A stretch of 64,000 bases of DNA from Burkholderia sp. Ac-20365 (GCF_017104715.1 NZ_JAAGPI010000007.1:248001-312000), one strand, 5' to 3'. Counted from the stretch's first letter, positions 36,246-45,992 are shown. A program made the numbers and translations. The notes: generated by a model not told the origin, from the letters alone.

Positions 36246-37724
36246 TCACTTCGTTTGCGCGAGCTGCGGATGCGGGGCATCCCAGCCGCCGCCGAGGGAA
36301 CGGAACGTTCTCACTGCGGCGCGGGCAGCGTCTGCCCTGGTTGCATCGAGACCGTCACGCGCATCGAGAAGTTGCCGGTCGGCGTCGAGCACGTCAGTGA
36401 GCGTGATCGAGCCCGCGCGATACGCTTTCTCGGAAAGGTCTCGCGCCTTCGTCAATGCGTTGACTTCCTGTTGAATTTCCTGCGCGCGGATCTCCGTTTG
36501 CGACAGCGTCATCAACGCGTCTTCGACGTCTTCGGTCGCTTTGAGGGCTGCTTCCCGATACTGTGCCAGGGCCTCCGCGTAAGCACCGCGCGCATTCTTG
36601 ACCTCGGCGTCCACCTTGCCGAAATCGAACAGACGCCACTGCAACGCACCTGTTCCGATTGGCTGGAACGACTTCGCGCTCAGGAAGTGACTGGCCGAGA
36701 TGCTGTCGAATCCCAGTGCGCCGGAGAGCGAAATCTTCGGGTAGTAATCGGCAATTGCCACGCCGATCGCTTCGTTGGAAGCAGCCAGATGGCGTTCGGC
36801 AGCGATGATGTCGGGGCGCCGCCGCAACACGTCGACGGGCTGATCCGTGCTGCCGATGGCAGGCACATCCGGAATCGCACCTGCGTTCGTGCCGAGTTCT
36901 GCCGCATAGGTGCCCGGCTGGGCGCCCATCAGCACATCGAGCCGGTTCAGTTGCGCTTCGAGCGACACACGCAAGCTCGGAACCGTGGCGCGTGCCTGAC
37001 GCAACAGGGCTTCAGCCTGCGCGACCTCGCGTTCGTCGGATGCACCGGCCTGTTTGCGCGCTTTCACGAGTTCCAGCAGACGCGCATCGGTGTCCACCTG
37101 ATCCTGGGTGACCGCCAGCTCCGCCTGCAGCCCTCTGATTTGCAGGTAGGCGTCGGCGGCGTCGGCGGCAACCGTCACGCGTGTGCCGAGTTGAGCGGCC
37201 TCGGCGGCCTGCTCTTCATCGGTGGCCGCCGCGTGTGCGCGCCGCAGGCCGCCCGCGAGATCGATTTCCCAGCTTGCCGTCGCACCGGCGACATACTCCT
37301 TCTGGTCGCGGCTGTAGTTGGGAAATGCGCTCGCAATCGTGCCAAGAGGACTCTGCGTGCTCTGGTGTAATGCCGTGTACGACGCATTGGCATCGACGGT
37401 CGGAAGCAGGCGGGCGCCCGCCGCCTGGGCCGCGGCGCGCGATTGCGCGACGCGTGCGATCGCAGCCTGGAGGCTAAGGTTTTGATCCAGCGCCCGTTGC
37501 ACCACCTTGACCAGCTCGGGATCATTGAACCCCGTCCACCAGCTATCGAGGTTCGGGGCCGGCAACGTCGTCTGCCGGTCGGCAACGACCTTCGCGTTGT
37601 GAAACGGTGCCATTTCGGTGTGAGGCGCAACGTAGTCGGGCCCGACGGCACAGCCTGCAAGCATGGCGCTGACAATCAGACTGCCGATGATCGCTTTCGA
37701 AGTTCTGGATACGAAGCCGTTCAT
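36246..37724 (-). CDS. RND efflux outer-membrane factor (NodT/OprM family)
   Basis: A 492-residue outer-membrane channel lipoprotein. The signal ends with the lipobox LAGC; then CAVGPDYVAP, the hallmark of the NodT family. Two coiled-coil repeats include ALDQNLSLQAAIARVAQSRA and DLSEKAYRAGSITLTDVLDA, with the periplasmic-tip motif PVDVLRRRPDI. It is the third gene of the operon and overlaps the pump gene by 4 bp. It trimerises to form the exit duct for the RND pump. Confidence 0.93.
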   Translation of the reverse strand: MNGFVSRTSKAIIGSLIVSAMLAGCAVGPDYVAPHTEMAPFHNAKVVADRQTTLPAPNLDSWWTGFNDPELVKVVQRALDQNLSLQAAIARVAQSRAAAQAAGARLLPTVDANASYTALHQSTQSPLGTIASAFPNYSRDQKEYVAGATASWEIDLAGGLRRAHAAATDEEQAAEAAQLGTRVTVAADAADAYLQIRGLQAELAVTQDQVDTDARLLELVKARKQAGASDEREVAQAEALLRQARATVPSLRVSLEAQLNRLDVLMGAQPGTYAAELGTNAGAIPDVPAIGSTDQPVDVLRRRPDIIAAERHLAASNEAIGVAIADYYPKISLSGALGFDSISASHFLSAKSFQPIGTGALQWRLFDFGKVDAEVKNARGAYAEALAQYREAALKATEDVEDALMTLSQTEIRAQEIQQEVNALTKARDLSEKAYRAGSITLTDVLDADRQLLDARDGLDATRADAARAAVRTFRSLGGGWDAPHPQLAQTK

Positions 37725-40700
37725 TTCACTTCTCCACTACCGAGTTTGCGCAAGGCGGGCGCGCTCTTGATGCCGAGCTTGCGAACGAAGGCGTAAAACG
37801 CCGGGGTGAATGCGAGCCCGAAGAGCGTCACGCCGAGCATGCCGAAGAACACCGTCGTGCCGAGCGATTGCCGCATTTCCGAGCCGGCGCCGCTGGCAAT
37901 GGCGAGCGGCGCCACGCCCGCGATAAAGGCGAACGACGTCATCAGGATCGGGCGCAGTCGCACATGTGCCGCATGGGTGGCAGCGTCTTCCGCATTGACG
38001 CCGTCTTCGTCCTGACGCTGTCTGGCGAACTCGACGATGAGAATGGCGTTCTTGGCGGCCAGCCCGACGAGCACCACAAAGCCGATCTGCGCAAGAATGT
38101 CGATCGGCATGCCGCGCATGTTCAGTCCGATCGCCGCTGCGAGCAGACACATCGGTACGATCAGCACGATCGCGAGGGGCGTCTTCCAGCTTTCATACTG
38201 CGCAGCGAGCACGAGGAACACGAACAGCGCCGATGCAGCAAAGATCACGAGCGGCGACATGGTCTGCTCTTTTTGCTGATGCGCGAGGTCGGTCCATTCG
38301 TACGTGATGCCGTTCGGAAGAACCTGCGCTGCGAGCTGTTCCATGTGCTGGATGGCGTCGCCTGACGAGTATCCGGGGCCGGCCGCGCCCATGATTTCCG
38401 CTGCGGGATACATGTTGTAGCGCGGCACGCGATACGGCTGCGTCGTGTTTTTGAACGTCGCTACACTGCTGATCGGCACCATGTCGCCCGTCGAATTGCG
38501 CACCTTGAGCCGGCCGATGTCCTCGGGTGTCCGGCGGAATGCTTCATCGCCCTGAACGCGTACCTGATACGTACGGCCCATGAAGTTGAAGTCATTTACG
38601 TATTGCGAGCCAAGGTAGAGGTCCATCGTCGAAAACACATCCGTTGGCGTGAGGCCGATCTTTTGTGCCTTGAGGCGGTCGATGTCCGCATAGACAGATG
38701 GCGCGCCCGCGTTGTAGAGCGTGAATACGCCGCCGAACACCTTGTCCTTGTTGGCTGCAGCCACGAGTGCGCGCGAGGCATCGGCGAGCGCCTGCGGCCC
38801 GAGTCCGCCACGGTCTTCCAGCATCAGCTTGAAGCCGCCCGCCGCGCCCAGCCCCTGCACCGGCGGCGGGTTGACCACGACGACTACCGCATCTTTGACA
38901 CCCGCAACCCGCTTTCGAAGTTCGACCAGCATCGACGCTGCATTGACGCCGGGGACGTGCTTGCCGTACAGCGAAGGCAGCCCGTAGAAAAGGGTTCCCA
39001 CGTTGGGCGCAATCGTGCCTGTCGTGACATCGAGGCCCGACACGGGCGACGTATGCGTCACGCCTTTGAGTCCGGGCGTATCGAGCACGATGTCGTTGAT
39101 CTCGCGGATCACCTTGTCCGTGCGTTCGAGGCTGGCGCCGGGAGGAAGGAACGCGATCACAGCCTGATAGCCGATGTCCTGCTCCGGAATAAAGCCGGTG
39201 GGCATTTTCGACATCTGCAAGGCAGTCGCGCCAATCAGACCCGCGTAGACGATCAGCATCACGGTAGTCGCACGTACGGCGCGGCCCGTCAGTTTTCCGT
39301 AGCGGGACGACAGCCATTCGAACGACGCGTTGAACCGGCCGAAAATCGCGTGATGGAGGCGACCCAGCGCGGTCGATCCGCCGTGAGACTTTTCCATCTC
39401 GTGCGGCTTGAGAAGCACTGCACACAGAGCCGGGCTCAGCGTAAGCGAGACGAAGCACGAGATGACGGTGGACGCGGCGATCGTGATCGCGAACTGCTTG
39501 AAGAACAGACCCGAGATGCCGGACATCAACGCAGTGGGCCCGAACACCGCACACAACGTGAGCGCGATGGCGATAATGGCCGTCGAAACCTCGTTCATCG
39601 TTCGATGCGCGGCTTCTTTCGGCGACATGCCGAGCGCCATGTTCCGCTCGACGTTCTCGACCACGACGATGGCATCGTCCACGACAATCCCGACGGCCAG
39701 CACCAGTCCGAACAGCGAAAGGTTATTGATGGACGCGCCGAACAGCGAAAGGACGGCAAACGTGCCAACCAGCGACACCGGTATCGCAACAACCGGAATG
39801 ATCGTGGCGCGCCAGTTCTGCAGGAACAGATACACCACGCCAACGACCAGCAGAATGGCGATGCCGATGGTTTTCGCGACTTCCTCGATCGACTGGGAAA
39901 CGAAGGTAGTCGGGTCGTAGATCTTGATGTAGTCGACGCCGGGCGGGAAGCTCTTTTTCAGCTCGGCCATTTTGGCCCACACGTCATGCTCGACCTGCAC
40001 CACGTTTGCATCGGGCGTGGCAATGACGAACCACGGCGTGGCCGCATACCGGTCAGCGTAAGCCTTGGAGCCGTAGTCCACCGAGCCGAGTTCGACACGG
40101 CCGATATCGCGAATGCGTGTCACGCGTCCTTGCGTATCGGACTTGACCACGACGTCGCCAAACTGTTCAGGCGTCGTCAGGCGGCCCAGCGCGTCGATAT
40201 TGATCTGATAGGCACCCGTACCACTGTTCGACACAGGCGGCTGATTGAGCACGCCTGCCGACACCGCGGCGTTCTGCGCGCGAAGCGCGGCCAGTATTTC
40301 GCTGGCGCTGATGTTGTACGAAGCCGCCTTGTCCGGATCGATCCAGATGCGCATCGCGTACTGCCGCTCGCCGAACAGCTGAAAGTCCGACACGCCCGGC
40401 AATCGCGCGATCTGGTCGCGAACCTTGAGCATGTAGTTCGACAGGTATTCAGGGCTGCGCGAACCGTCGGGCGAATAGACATGCACGCCGAGCAGCAGCG
40501 CCTGGATAGTCTTTTTCACCTGGACGCCCTGCAATTGCACTTCGGCAGGCAGGCGCGACAGCGTGTCTTCCACGCGGCTGCGTGTCAGCAAGAGCGCCGT
40601 GTTCGGATCTGTTCCGACCTTGAAGATCACCGTGATCGTCAACTGGCCGTTGCTGGTCGACTGGCTCGAAATGTAATCCATGTTTTCGACGCCATTGACG

Positions 40701-40909
40701 GACTGCTCGAGCGGCGTTGCGACCGTGCGCGCAATCGTATCGGCCGACGCACCTGGATACGAGGTCGTGATCTGAATGGTCGTAGGAACGATGTTCGGAT
40801 ATTGAGCGACCGGCAGCTTCAGCATGGTCGCCAGGCCGATGAGCAACGCGAATATGTTCAGCACCGCCGCAAAGCGCGGATGCTCGATAAAGAAGTGGGT
40901 CAGTTTCAT
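37721..40909 (-). CDS. RND multidrug efflux permease (HAE1, MexF-like)
   Basis: A 1,062-residue hydrophobic/amphiphilic efflux permease. It has the usual 12 transmembrane segments and two large periplasmic loops. Signatures: FIEHPRFAAVLNIF, the proton-relay region GIVVDDAIVVVENVERNMA containing the paired Asp residues in TM4, LGMSPKEAA, and FVVLVGLAAKNAILIVEFA in the second half. The length and neighbours (adaptor upstream, NodT factor downstream) match MexEF-OprN-like pumps. Such pumps expel chloramphenicol, quinolones, aromatic compounds or solvents; the natural substrate here is unknown. Confidence 0.95.
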   Translation of the reverse strand: MKLTHFFIEHPRFAAVLNIFALLIGLATMLKLPVAQYPNIVPTTIQITTSYPGASADTIARTVATPLEQSVNGVENMDYISSQSTSNGQLTITVIFKVGTDPNTALLLTRSRVEDTLSRLPAEVQLQGVQVKKTIQALLLGVHVYSPDGSRSPEYLSNYMLKVRDQIARLPGVSDFQLFGERQYAMRIWIDPDKAASYNISASEILAALRAQNAAVSAGVLNQPPVSNSGTGAYQINIDALGRLTTPEQFGDVVVKSDTQGRVTRIRDIGRVELGSVDYGSKAYADRYAATPWFVIATPDANVVQVEHDVWAKMAELKKSFPPGVDYIKIYDPTTFVSQSIEEVAKTIGIAILLVVGVVYLFLQNWRATIIPVVAIPVSLVGTFAVLSLFGASINNLSLFGLVLAVGIVVDDAIVVVENVERNMALGMSPKEAAHRTMNEVSTAIIAIALTLCAVFGPTALMSGISGLFFKQFAITIAASTVISCFVSLTLSPALCAVLLKPHEMEKSHGGSTALGRLHHAIFGRFNASFEWLSSRYGKLTGRAVRATTVMLIVYAGLIGATALQMSKMPTGFIPEQDIGYQAVIAFLPPGASLERTDKVIREINDIVLDTPGLKGVTHTSPVSGLDVTTGTIAPNVGTLFYGLPSLYGKHVPGVNAASMLVELRKRVAGVKDAVVVVVNPPPVQGLGAAGGFKLMLEDRGGLGPQALADASRALVAAANKDKVFGGVFTLYNAGAPSVYADIDRLKAQKIGLTPTDVFSTMDLYLGSQYVNDFNFMGRTYQVRVQGDEAFRRTPEDIGRLKVRNSTGDMVPISSVATFKNTTQPYRVPRYNMYPAAEIMGAAGPGYSSGDAIQHMEQLAAQVLPNGITYEWTDLAHQQKEQTMSPLVIFAASALFVFLVLAAQYESWKTPLAIVLIVPMCLLAAAIGLNMRGMPIDILAQIGFVVLVGLAAKNAILIVEFARQRQDEDGVNAEDAATHAAHVRLRPILMTSFAFIAGVAPLAIASGAGSEMRQSLGTTVFFGMLGVTLFGLAFTPAFYAFVRKLGIKSAPALRKLGSGEVK

Positions 40910-42156
40910 GATTTCGCTCCTTCGTCGCCATGTTCCGCCGAGAACTGGATCGATCCGGTGTGCGGAGAAATCTTCGAACCGGGACGAACTGACGGAATGC
41001 CGTCGATCACGATCCGGTCGGTGGGGGCGAGTCCGGATCGAATGACTCGCAGGCCGCCTCGAAGGTCGCCAATCTCGACCTTTCTGGGTGAGGCGACGTT
41101 GTCTTCGCCGACGACGTACACCATGTGGTCGGTTTGATCCTGAAGCACGGCTGCATCGGGGACGAGCAATGCCGGTTGCGGTGCAGTCGTTGCCAGCCGC
41201 AGACGTGCGAAGCCGCCGGGCGTCAGCGACAGGTCGCTATTGGGAATCGTTGCGCGCGCATGGATGGTGCCGCTCGATCGGTCGAGCGTGTTGTCGATAA
41301 AGTTGAGCGTGCCTGTGCGTGCATATCCGCTGTCGCCTGTCGGCGAAATGTTCACTGCGTCTGCCAGCGGGCCTTTCTGGTTTTCGCGAGAGTGCTGGAA
41401 AGCGGCGTAGTCGTTTTCGCTGATGTCGAAATCCAGATAGATCGGGTCCAGCGAAACGATGGTCGCGAGCAGCGTGGTCGGGCCGCTGCCGGCGCGGCTG
41501 CCAGATACCAGATTGCCTGTCGACACGAGGTGTGTGCCAATGCGCCCGGTGAACGGTGCTGCGATCTTGCAGCGGTCCAGGTCGAACCTGGCGTCGCGAA
41601 CGAGCGCATTGGCGTTGTCGACAGCCGCTTGTGCCGCGCGTTGTTCAGCCACTTTCTGGTCGACGTTCTCGACCGTGCCCGCCTCCGAGCGCTGTAATTC
41701 CTGTGCGCGGGCAAGCTCCCGTGTGGCGAGAGCCAGCCGGGCATTCGCGGATTCGAGCCCCGCCGTCGCCTGGCTCAGCTTGATCTGGTAGGGTTCCGGA
41801 TCGATCTCGAAGAGCACATCGCCTTTATGCACGATGTCGCCATCCTTGAAATTGATCTGCATGAGCGTGCCGCCAACCTGAGCGCGCAATTCGACACGAT
41901 TCACCGCCGAGAACTGGCCGAGAAACCCGAGCCGTCCCTCGATATCGCGCTGCAACGGTGCGCTGATAGCCACCGACGGAGGCGGCGGCGCGACAACGGG
42001 GGCGGCACTGGACCAGTGCAGATGAACTGCGGTCGCTGCCACAGCGACGATCACAGCGGCTGCAACACCTTTGCCGACCCATCGGACGGCGCTGGACGTC
42101 ACCGGATTTGCTGGAGTGGTCACTCCCACCTCGGCCTGATCAACTTCAGTATTCAT
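40906..42156 (-). CDS. RND efflux periplasmic adaptor (MexE/AcrA family)
   Basis: A 416-residue membrane fusion protein. An N-terminal transmembrane anchor (about 28-48; no lipobox) precedes a proline-rich stretch, the lipoyl/barrel-sandwich part (VELRAQVGGTLMQINFKDGD), a coiled-coil hairpin (LATRELARAQELQRSEAG) and a beta-barrel (VSLDPIYLDFDISE, ATIPNSDLSLTPGGFARLRL). It is the first gene of the operon and bridges pump and outer-membrane channel. The operon's regulatory region lies between this gene and the divergent HxlR gene. Confidence 0.93.
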   Translation of the reverse strand: MNTEVDQAEVGVTTPANPVTSSAVRWVGKGVAAAVIVAVAATAVHLHWSSAAPVVAPPPPSVAISAPLQRDIEGRLGFLGQFSAVNRVELRAQVGGTLMQINFKDGDIVHKGDVLFEIDPEPYQIKLSQATAGLESANARLALATRELARAQELQRSEAGTVENVDQKVAEQRAAQAAVDNANALVRDARFDLDRCKIAAPFTGRIGTHLVSTGNLVSGSRAGSGPTTLLATIVSLDPIYLDFDISENDYAAFQHSRENQKGPLADAVNISPTGDSGYARTGTLNFIDNTLDRSSGTIHARATIPNSDLSLTPGGFARLRLATTAPQPALLVPDAAVLQDQTDHMVYVVGEDNVASPRKVEIGDLRGGLRVIRSGLAPTDRIVIDGIPSVRPGSKISPHTGSIQFSAEHGDEGAKS

Positions 42157-42313
42157 GGCATTCCTAAGTATGGAAACAGGCTTTACAACAGAGGGTTGTG
42201 GCCCAGCTCGCCCGTCGGATGATCAATCTTTGCTTTCTCGTATGAAGAAAGCCGCGGATTCCAGAATCTGGCAGCGATCGCGGGAGACTTCCCCAGGAAC
42301 AACTGCCGGCTAA

Positions 42314-42328
42314 GTTTCGTGACGCAAC
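42314..42328. promoter_or_regulatory. Operator palindrome, pump side (GTTTCGTGACGCAAC)
   Basis: A near-perfect 15-base palindrome of form GTTnCGTnACGnAAC. It adjoins CTATAGG (42328-42334), which read on the minus strand gives a -10 element for the adaptor-pump-channel operon. With the site at 42396-42410 it flanks the module shared with 36150-36243. Likely HxlR binding site by position. Confidence 0.65.
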
Positions 42329-42395
42329 TATAGGCAACACCGTTGCGTCACACTACTGGCCGAAACCGGGAAGCTGTTCCCCGCAATCTGGTTAA

Positions 42396-42410
42396 GTTGC
42401 GTGACGAAAC
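42396..42410. promoter_or_regulatory. Operator palindrome, regulator side (GTTGCGTGACGAAAC)
   Basis: The same palindrome as at 42314, inverted except for the centre base, 82 bases away and 22 bases before the HxlR start codon. Its placement suggests autoregulation of the regulator together with control of the pump operon. A third, degenerate copy lies at 42342-42356 (GTTGCGTCACACTAC). Confidence 0.65.
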
Positions 42411-42432
42411 CTGGGATACGATACGTCCCATC

Positions 42433-42951
42433 ATGTATAGAAAACGCTTCGATGGAATGGACTGTTCGATCGCTCGCGCCCTCGATGAGGTGGGCGAGTG
42501 GTGGACGCTACTGATCGTTCGTGAGTGCACGCAAGGCAGCAGGCGCTTCGACGAATTTCAGAGCGGGCTGGGTATCGCCCGCAATGTCCTCGCGGCACGG
42601 CTGGAACGGTTGACCGAGCTGGAGATTCTCGAACGCTTCCCGATCGCAGAACGCGCCAATACGTTCGGTTACCGGTTGACCTCGAAGGGGGCGGACTTGT
42701 ACCCGGTGCTGGTCGCGCTCATGCAATGGGGCGACAAGTGGCTAAGGCCGGATGGCAAGCCGCCGATCACCCTGGTGGAGCATGCGAGCGGGAGTCCGCT
42801 GGAGGCCGTGAAGGTTCGCGCGACAGGCGGCCAGGCGCTGACGTATCGGGATGTTCGGTTCGCGGCCGGGCCGGGTGCAACGGAGACGACGCGCGACGTC
42901 ATCGAGAACCGGAATGACAGGGTTCTAGGTGACGAGAGCGGGGATTCGTGA
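42433..42951 (+). CDS. HxlR-family transcriptional regulator
   Basis: A 172-residue regulator from ATG 42433; an earlier in-frame start at 42343 would place the operators inside the gene. The winged helix-turn-helix has the family pattern CSIARALDEVGEWWTLLIVRE, RRFDEFQSGLGIARNVLAARL and a Tyr-rich wing (FGYRLTSKGADLYPVL). An additional ~70-residue C-terminal part could bind an effector or mediate oligomerisation. HxlR proteins often sense reactive aldehydes or quinones through cysteines; Cys11 and the Cys in RECTQG are available. It is divergent from the RND operon, with two matching palindromes between them. Confidence 0.9.
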   Translation: MYRKRFDGMDCSIARALDEVGEWWTLLIVRECTQGSRRFDEFQSGLGIARNVLAARLERLTELEILERFPIAERANTFGYRLTSKGADLYPVLVALMQWGDKWLRPDGKPPITLVEHASGSPLEAVKVRATGGQALTYRDVRFAAGPGATETTRDVIENRNDRVLGDESGDS

Positions 42952-42975
42952 GCTTTGCCGGCTGCCGGTACGGCG

Positions 42976-43896
42976 CTAATGCCGCTTCTGCTTGCCGAAT
43001 CTGGAAAGCGATTGCCGAAGTTTGGGCGCCGCAAAGTCGATGAAATGCCGCAGTTTGATGGCCATGAGATTTCTGGACACATGAACCAGATGGACGGGCA
43101 CGGGCTCCATTTCGAACTGCGGCAGGAGTATCTCGAGTTGGCCGTTGCGGATCGCTTCATCGGCATCGTGCTCGAATACGTAGGTGATGCCTGCGCCGTC
43201 CACGGCGGCGCTGACGGCAGCGTCGGGTGTAGTGACTTCGAGCCGCGGTTTCACGCCGAGCACATAAGTCTTCTGGGTCGTGGGGAGACGGAAGCGCCAC
43301 GGCGACAAATACGGGCTATTGAAGACGACACACGAATATTTCACGAGATCGTCGGGTTCGCGCGGCGCCGGATGGTCGGCAAGGAAGGCCGGGCTTGCGC
43401 AGACGATAGGCCGCAAAGAACCGATGCGCGTGGCGATCATGCTGCTATCGGCGAGTTCTCCGATCCGCATGGCGAGATCCGCGTGCGAGTCAATGAGGTC
43501 GAGGTTGTGATCGGAGAGAAGGAGCCGAACGGTGATGTCCGGATACTGCGCGAGAAACTGGTTGATGACGGGCAAGATATGCAGGCGGCCAAGCTGCACG
43601 GGCGCAGTCACGACCAGCTCGCCTTTCGCTGTCGCGAACTCGCCCGTGGCTTCGTGCTCCTGCTCACGCACGAGATCGAGAATGCGCCGGGCTGCCGCGA
43701 CGTATGACATGCCCGCGTCGGTCAATGTCAGTTTCCGGGTGGTTCGTATCAGCAGCCGGGTTCCCAGCAACTCCTCGAGATCGGCTACCTTGCGGGTGAG
43801 CGTGCTGGCGGGAATCTTCAGTTCGCGCGCTGCCGCCGACAGGCTTCCCCTGTCCACGGCGGTCAGCAGCATTTCCATGGCTTCTAGTCGGTCCAA
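42976..43896 (-). CDS. LysR-family transcriptional regulator
   Basis: A 306-residue regulator. A TTG start at 43896 gives the family-typical N-terminus MDRLEAMEMLLTAVDRGS; an ATG at 43878 would remove six conserved residues. Helix-turn-helix: LSAAARELKIPASTLTRKVADLEELLG. The substrate-binding domain follows (FLAQYPDITVRLLLSDHNLDL, ADLAMRIGELADSS), of the CrgA/DsdC-like subgroup. It is divergent from the DUF1993 gene 104 bp away, its probable target. It is convergent with the HxlR gene. Confidence 0.88.
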   Translation of the reverse strand: MDRLEAMEMLLTAVDRGSLSAAARELKIPASTLTRKVADLEELLGTRLLIRTTRKLTLTDAGMSYVAAARRILDLVREQEHEATGEFATAKGELVVTAPVQLGRLHILPVINQFLAQYPDITVRLLLSDHNLDLIDSHADLAMRIGELADSSMIATRIGSLRPIVCASPAFLADHPAPREPDDLVKYSCVVFNSPYLSPWRFRLPTTQKTYVLGVKPRLEVTTPDAAVSAAVDGAGITYVFEHDADEAIRNGQLEILLPQFEMEPVPVHLVHVSRNLMAIKLRHFIDFAAPKLRQSLSRFGKQKRH

Positions 43897-44000
43897 CGCG
43901 TTCGCTCACGTGGGATTAGGTCGCAGTATTGTATGAGAAGTTCTTCGCGGTGTCGTATCAAAGCATGACTTGACGAAAACACATGTTCCTGGAGATTCCG

Positions 44001-44504
44001 ATGTATGCACAGGCTATCGCGCAATGCGTGCAAGCAGTCAAAACCATGGAGACTTATCTCGACAAGGCGGAGCGCCTTGCGGATGCGAAGAAATTCGATG
44101 TTGGCATTCTGTTGTCGACGCGGCTTGCGCCTGACATGGGCGGCTTGCTCTATCAGATACAAAGCGCCTGCGACTATCTGAAGGGCGGCGCCGCCTGGCT
44201 TTCAGGTCAGCAGCCGCCGCGCCATGAAGACAATGAGCAAACGCTCGATGACGCGCGTGCGCGCATCCGCAAGACCGTCGACTTTGCTGAAAGCGTGACG
44301 GCAGACCAGTACGCCGATGCAGCCAGCCAGATCGTGAAAGTATCCTGGGTGCCGGGCAAGCTGACTGGCGAAAACTATCTGCTGCAGATCGTGATTCCGA
44401 ACATCTACTTCCACGTCTCCATGGCTTACGCGATTTTGCGCACCAATGGCGTCGACCTCAAGAAGCTGGACTTCATTGGTCCGGTCAATGCGTTCGATGC
44501 GTGA
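44001..44504 (+). CDS. DUF1993 family protein
   Basis: A 167-residue soluble protein; ATG 44001 follows TGGAG, and an ATG at 43983 adds six residues without a ribosome site. The sequence (QCVQAVKTMETYLDKAERLA, DVGILLSTRLAPDMGGLLYQ, NIYFHVSMAYAILRTNGVDL) fits the DUF1993 family, a four-helix-bundle fold related to DinB-type proteins. The His in YFHVSMAY and the helical pattern hint at a metal or small-molecule site, but function is unknown. Probably controlled by the divergent LysR gene. Confidence 0.85.
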   Translation: MYAQAIAQCVQAVKTMETYLDKAERLADAKKFDVGILLSTRLAPDMGGLLYQIQSACDYLKGGAAWLSGQQPPRHEDNEQTLDDARARIRKTVDFAESVTADQYADAASQIVKVSWVPGKLTGENYLLQIVIPNIYFHVSMAYAILRTNGVDLKKLDFIGPVNAFDA

Positions 44505-44522
44505 GCGGTGTTGTGGCATCGG

Positions 44523-45992
44523 CTAGTTGCGCCCGATCGCAATGGCTCGTAGCGCTCCTTTTTGAATGAGCGCTACAGTGTCCACCAATTGACGCCGGAA
44601 AGCGTCCCGGTTCGCCAGTTCGGGCGGGAATATCTCCTTGATTGCCAGCATCGTTGCGACCAGTTGTTCCGGATCGGCAGGTACATTTGCAGTCAGGCGC
44701 GCAGCCATCGGATCGCTGATGTCATAACGCGTGCCGTCGTCGGCGTGGCCGCGCAGAAATACGAGCCATGCTGCAACAGCCAGCGTCAGGCGATCGATCG
44801 ATTGACCTGCGTTCAGGCGCGCCTCGATCGTTGCGAGCAGCCGCGGCGGAATTTTCTGGCTGCCGTCCATCGCAATCTGCGCCGTGCGATGCTTGAGCGC
44901 AGCGTTCGCGTAACGCGCGAGTAGTGCGTCGCGGTAGGCGAGCACGTCGAACGAGGACGGCACATCGAGCGTCGGCGCGATTTCGTGCGTCATCATCGCG
45001 TGGATCAGCGCTCTGAGCGGTGGGTGCGCGATCGCTTCGTCGATCGTTCTGAAGCCCGCGAGCATCGACAGATACGCGAGCGTCGAATGCGTGCCGTTGA
45101 GCATGCGAAGCTTGGCGAGTTCGAACGGCATCACATCATCGACGAGTTGCGCGCCGACTCGCTCCCACGCGGGACGTCCCGTCGGAAAACGATCCTCGAT
45201 CACCCATTGGCGGAATGGCTCGCACGGCACCGGTGCGGCATCGTGGACATGCAACGCGCCCAGCGCCGCGTCGCGCTCGGCGTCGGTCGTCGAGGGCACG
45301 ATGCGGTCCACCATCGTCGAGGGGAACGCGACCTGAGCGTCGATCCAGTCCGCCAGTTCAGGCTCGATCACGCGTGCGAACGACACGACTGCCTGCTTCA
45401 AGGCCGCGCCATTGTGCGAGAGGTTGTCGCACGACAGCACGGTGAAAGGTGGCGTGCCGGCGTCGCGTCTTTGACGGAGCGCGGCGCAAAGGATGCCTGG
45501 CACAGTCGACGGATTGTCCTGATGCGCCAGATCATGCGCGATTCCCGAATGGTTCAGGTCTACGTCGCCCGTTCGCGTATCGCGGCAGTAGCCTTTCTCC
45601 GTGACCGTCAACGAGACGATCCGCACGTTTTCATCGGCTAGCAGTTCGAACAGACGCGCACGGTCGTGCGGCATCGCGAGCACTTCCTTTAGGGCGCGAA
45701 TCACCGTGACGCGCACGCCATCCGGCCCACGTTCGACCACGCTATACAAGCCATCCTGCGCCATTAGTGCATCTCGCTTGCTGACGTCGCCCTGCAACGT
45801 CACGCCGCAGATGCCCCAGTCGCCACCCGCCGCGAGCATCGCTTCTTCTGTATAGACAGCCTCGTGCGCACGATGAAAGTTTCCGATCCCCAGATGAACG
45901 ATGCCAATACGTGGTTCACGCCATGTGGGGCTGAGTAAGTGGTCGTTCAATGAGTCGAGTGCAGTGCGGCAAAGCGGGGCGTTGGCGGTCAT
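44523..45992 (-). CDS. Mannitol-dehydrogenase-family oxidoreductase (fructuronate reductase-like)
   Basis: A 489-residue NAD(P)-dependent polyol/hexonate dehydrogenase. N-terminal Rossmann: IGIVHLGIGNFHRAHEAVY. The family pattern VTEKGY, LSCDNLSHNG, VAFPSTMVDRIVPSTT and the C-terminal domain LRMLNGTHSTLAYL with the catalytic Lys preceding it are all present. By size and neighbours it is the D-mannonate/D-fructuronate interconverting branch (UxuB-like). It is divergent from manD over a 95 bp promoter with a GTATGGTAG element. A role in L-gulonate or D-mannonate breakdown is inferred. Confidence 0.88.
   Translation of the reverse strand: MTANAPLCRTALDSLNDHLLSPTWREPRIGIVHLGIGNFHRAHEAVYTEEAMLAAGGDWGICGVTLQGDVSKRDALMAQDGLYSVVERGPDGVRVTVIRALKEVLAMPHDRARLFELLADENVRIVSLTVTEKGYCRDTRTGDVDLNHSGIAHDLAHQDNPSTVPGILCAALRQRRDAGTPPFTVLSCDNLSHNGAALKQAVVSFARVIEPELADWIDAQVAFPSTMVDRIVPSTTDAERDAALGALHVHDAAPVPCEPFRQWVIEDRFPTGRPAWERVGAQLVDDVMPFELAKLRMLNGTHSTLAYLSMLAGFRTIDEAIAHPPLRALIHAMMTHEIAPTLDVPSSFDVLAYRDALLARYANAALKHRTAQIAMDGSQKIPPRLLATIEARLNAGQSIDRLTLAVAAWLVFLRGHADDGTRYDISDPMAARLTANVPADPEQLVATMLAIKEIFPPELANRDAFRRQLVDTVALIQKGALRAIAIGRN

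Noticed and set aside
38603..41137. An 844-residue open frame antisense to the RND permease
   Set aside because: It is the mirror of a well-conserved coding gene in a GC-rich genome; composition is Arg/His-rich and it has no domain logic or ribosome site. Similar long antisense frames at 22855-25542 and 18414-20348 were dropped for the same reason.
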